In this document: in pieces, positions 5,001 through 5,103 of the stretch
Position numbering within the stretch: position 1 is the first letter of the stretch
How the letters are laid out: each line of letters starts with the position of its first letter
Assembly: GCA_013331015.1 (NCBI GenBank)
Contig: DUHF01000278.1
Span: 5,468-10,570 of the forward strand
Source: Methanoregula sp.
GTDB taxonomy: Archaea > Halobacteriota > Methanomicrobia > Methanomicrobiales > Methanospirillaceae
Length of the DNA: 5,103 nucleotides
Direction: 5' to 3'
Notes under the pieces: model-generated
Told to the model about the DNA's origin: nothing
Seen by the model: only the letters and a program-made list of their open reading frames with translations
The model's database searches: none
Translations under genes and position numbers: made by a program

Positions 5001-5024
5001 GCATCCTGAACCGAATCACCGGGC

Positions 5025-5035
5025 CGGGTTACCCG
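5025..5035. repeat. CGGGT-T-ACCCG odd palindrome after the permease
   Basis: Perfect 5-base arms around one central T, 24 bases beyond the permease stop. It is too tight to fold as a hairpin. It could be a protein-binding site or chance. Confidence 0.2.
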
Positions 5036-5057
5036 CTGACTGGACCCTGGGCAAATG

Positions 5058-5093
5058 GTGCTCTGTAGAAACAGGCACGAACCACTGGGGTTC
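5058..5093 (+). repeat. Two abutting hairpins near the right edge
   Basis: GTGC-T-CTGT (5058-5066) pairs with ACAGGCAC (5071-5078): eight pairs, one bulged T at 5062 and an AGAA loop. The next base begins a second stem, GAACC (5079-5083) with GGTTC (5089-5093), around a 5-base loop. They lie 57 bases after the permease stop. No T-run is seen before the window ends, so whether they help end the operon transcript or belong to the next element cannot be told. The GGTTC is not in a valid tRNA T-arm context. Confidence 0.35.
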
Positions 5094-5103
5094 ACACCCG
5101 AAC

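Noticed and set aside
99..5010. A 12-base direct repeat AGGCATCCTGAA at 99-110 and 4999-5010, possibly the ends of an inserted element.
   Set aside because: About one shared 12-mer is expected by chance in 5 kb, the flanks do not match, and no integrase or transposase lies between.
5079..5103. GGTTC with flanking stem as a tRNA T-arm.
   Set aside because: The conserved A at T-loop position 58 is missing, the stem does not pair properly, and no anticodon or acceptor stem is visible.

Overview
The window looks like a chromosomal segment of an archaeon, most likely a GC-rich methanogen of the Methanomicrobiales (Methanoregula-like). This is an inference. It rests on ribosome-binding sites that are pieces of AGGAGGTGATCC, AT-rich TATA-like boxes with purine-rich or C-rich flanks about 25-40 bases before starts, GTG and TTG starts, T-run terminators, and the flavour of the proteins. 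No rRNA, tRNA, CRISPR array or insertion sequence was recognised.

Layout. Bases 1-104 hold a possible N-terminal fragment of a minus-strand gene running off the left edge. Bases 105-473 are a gene-free spacer with a near-palindrome and promoter-like AT-rich boxes. Bases 474-869 (+) encode a 131-residue protein of unknown function, starting at TTG behind a good GGTGAT site, with a possible Cys/His metal site. Bases 870-1423 contain no convincing gene but are rich in inverted repeats. Three large hairpins between 1031 and 1247 all use G-U pairs that work only in plus-strand RNA, and a T7 run follows at 1305-1311, so a structured plus-strand RNA or long 3' UTR is possible.

Bases 1424-2359 (-) encode a complete NAD-dependent nucleotide-sugar 4-epimerase of the short-chain dehydrogenase superfamily, with its own terminator and two dyads in its leader. 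Divergent from it, 2507-3244 (+) encodes a multi-pass membrane protein resembling YdjM/DUF457-type putative metal-dependent hydrolases. Then 3304-4212 and 4209-5000 (+) form a translationally coupled ABC exporter pair: a DrrA/NodI-type ATPase and a NodJ-like ABC-2 permease. The last 100 bases hold small hairpins.

How the genes relate. Only the ABC pair is clearly an operon and a functional unit. The epimerase (surface-glycan precursor supply), membrane hydrolase and exporter could all serve the cell envelope, but separate promoters and opposite strands give no proof of one pathway. I see no convincing new defence or mobile system. The best candidates for a second look are the hairpin-rich spacer and the small Cys/His protein.
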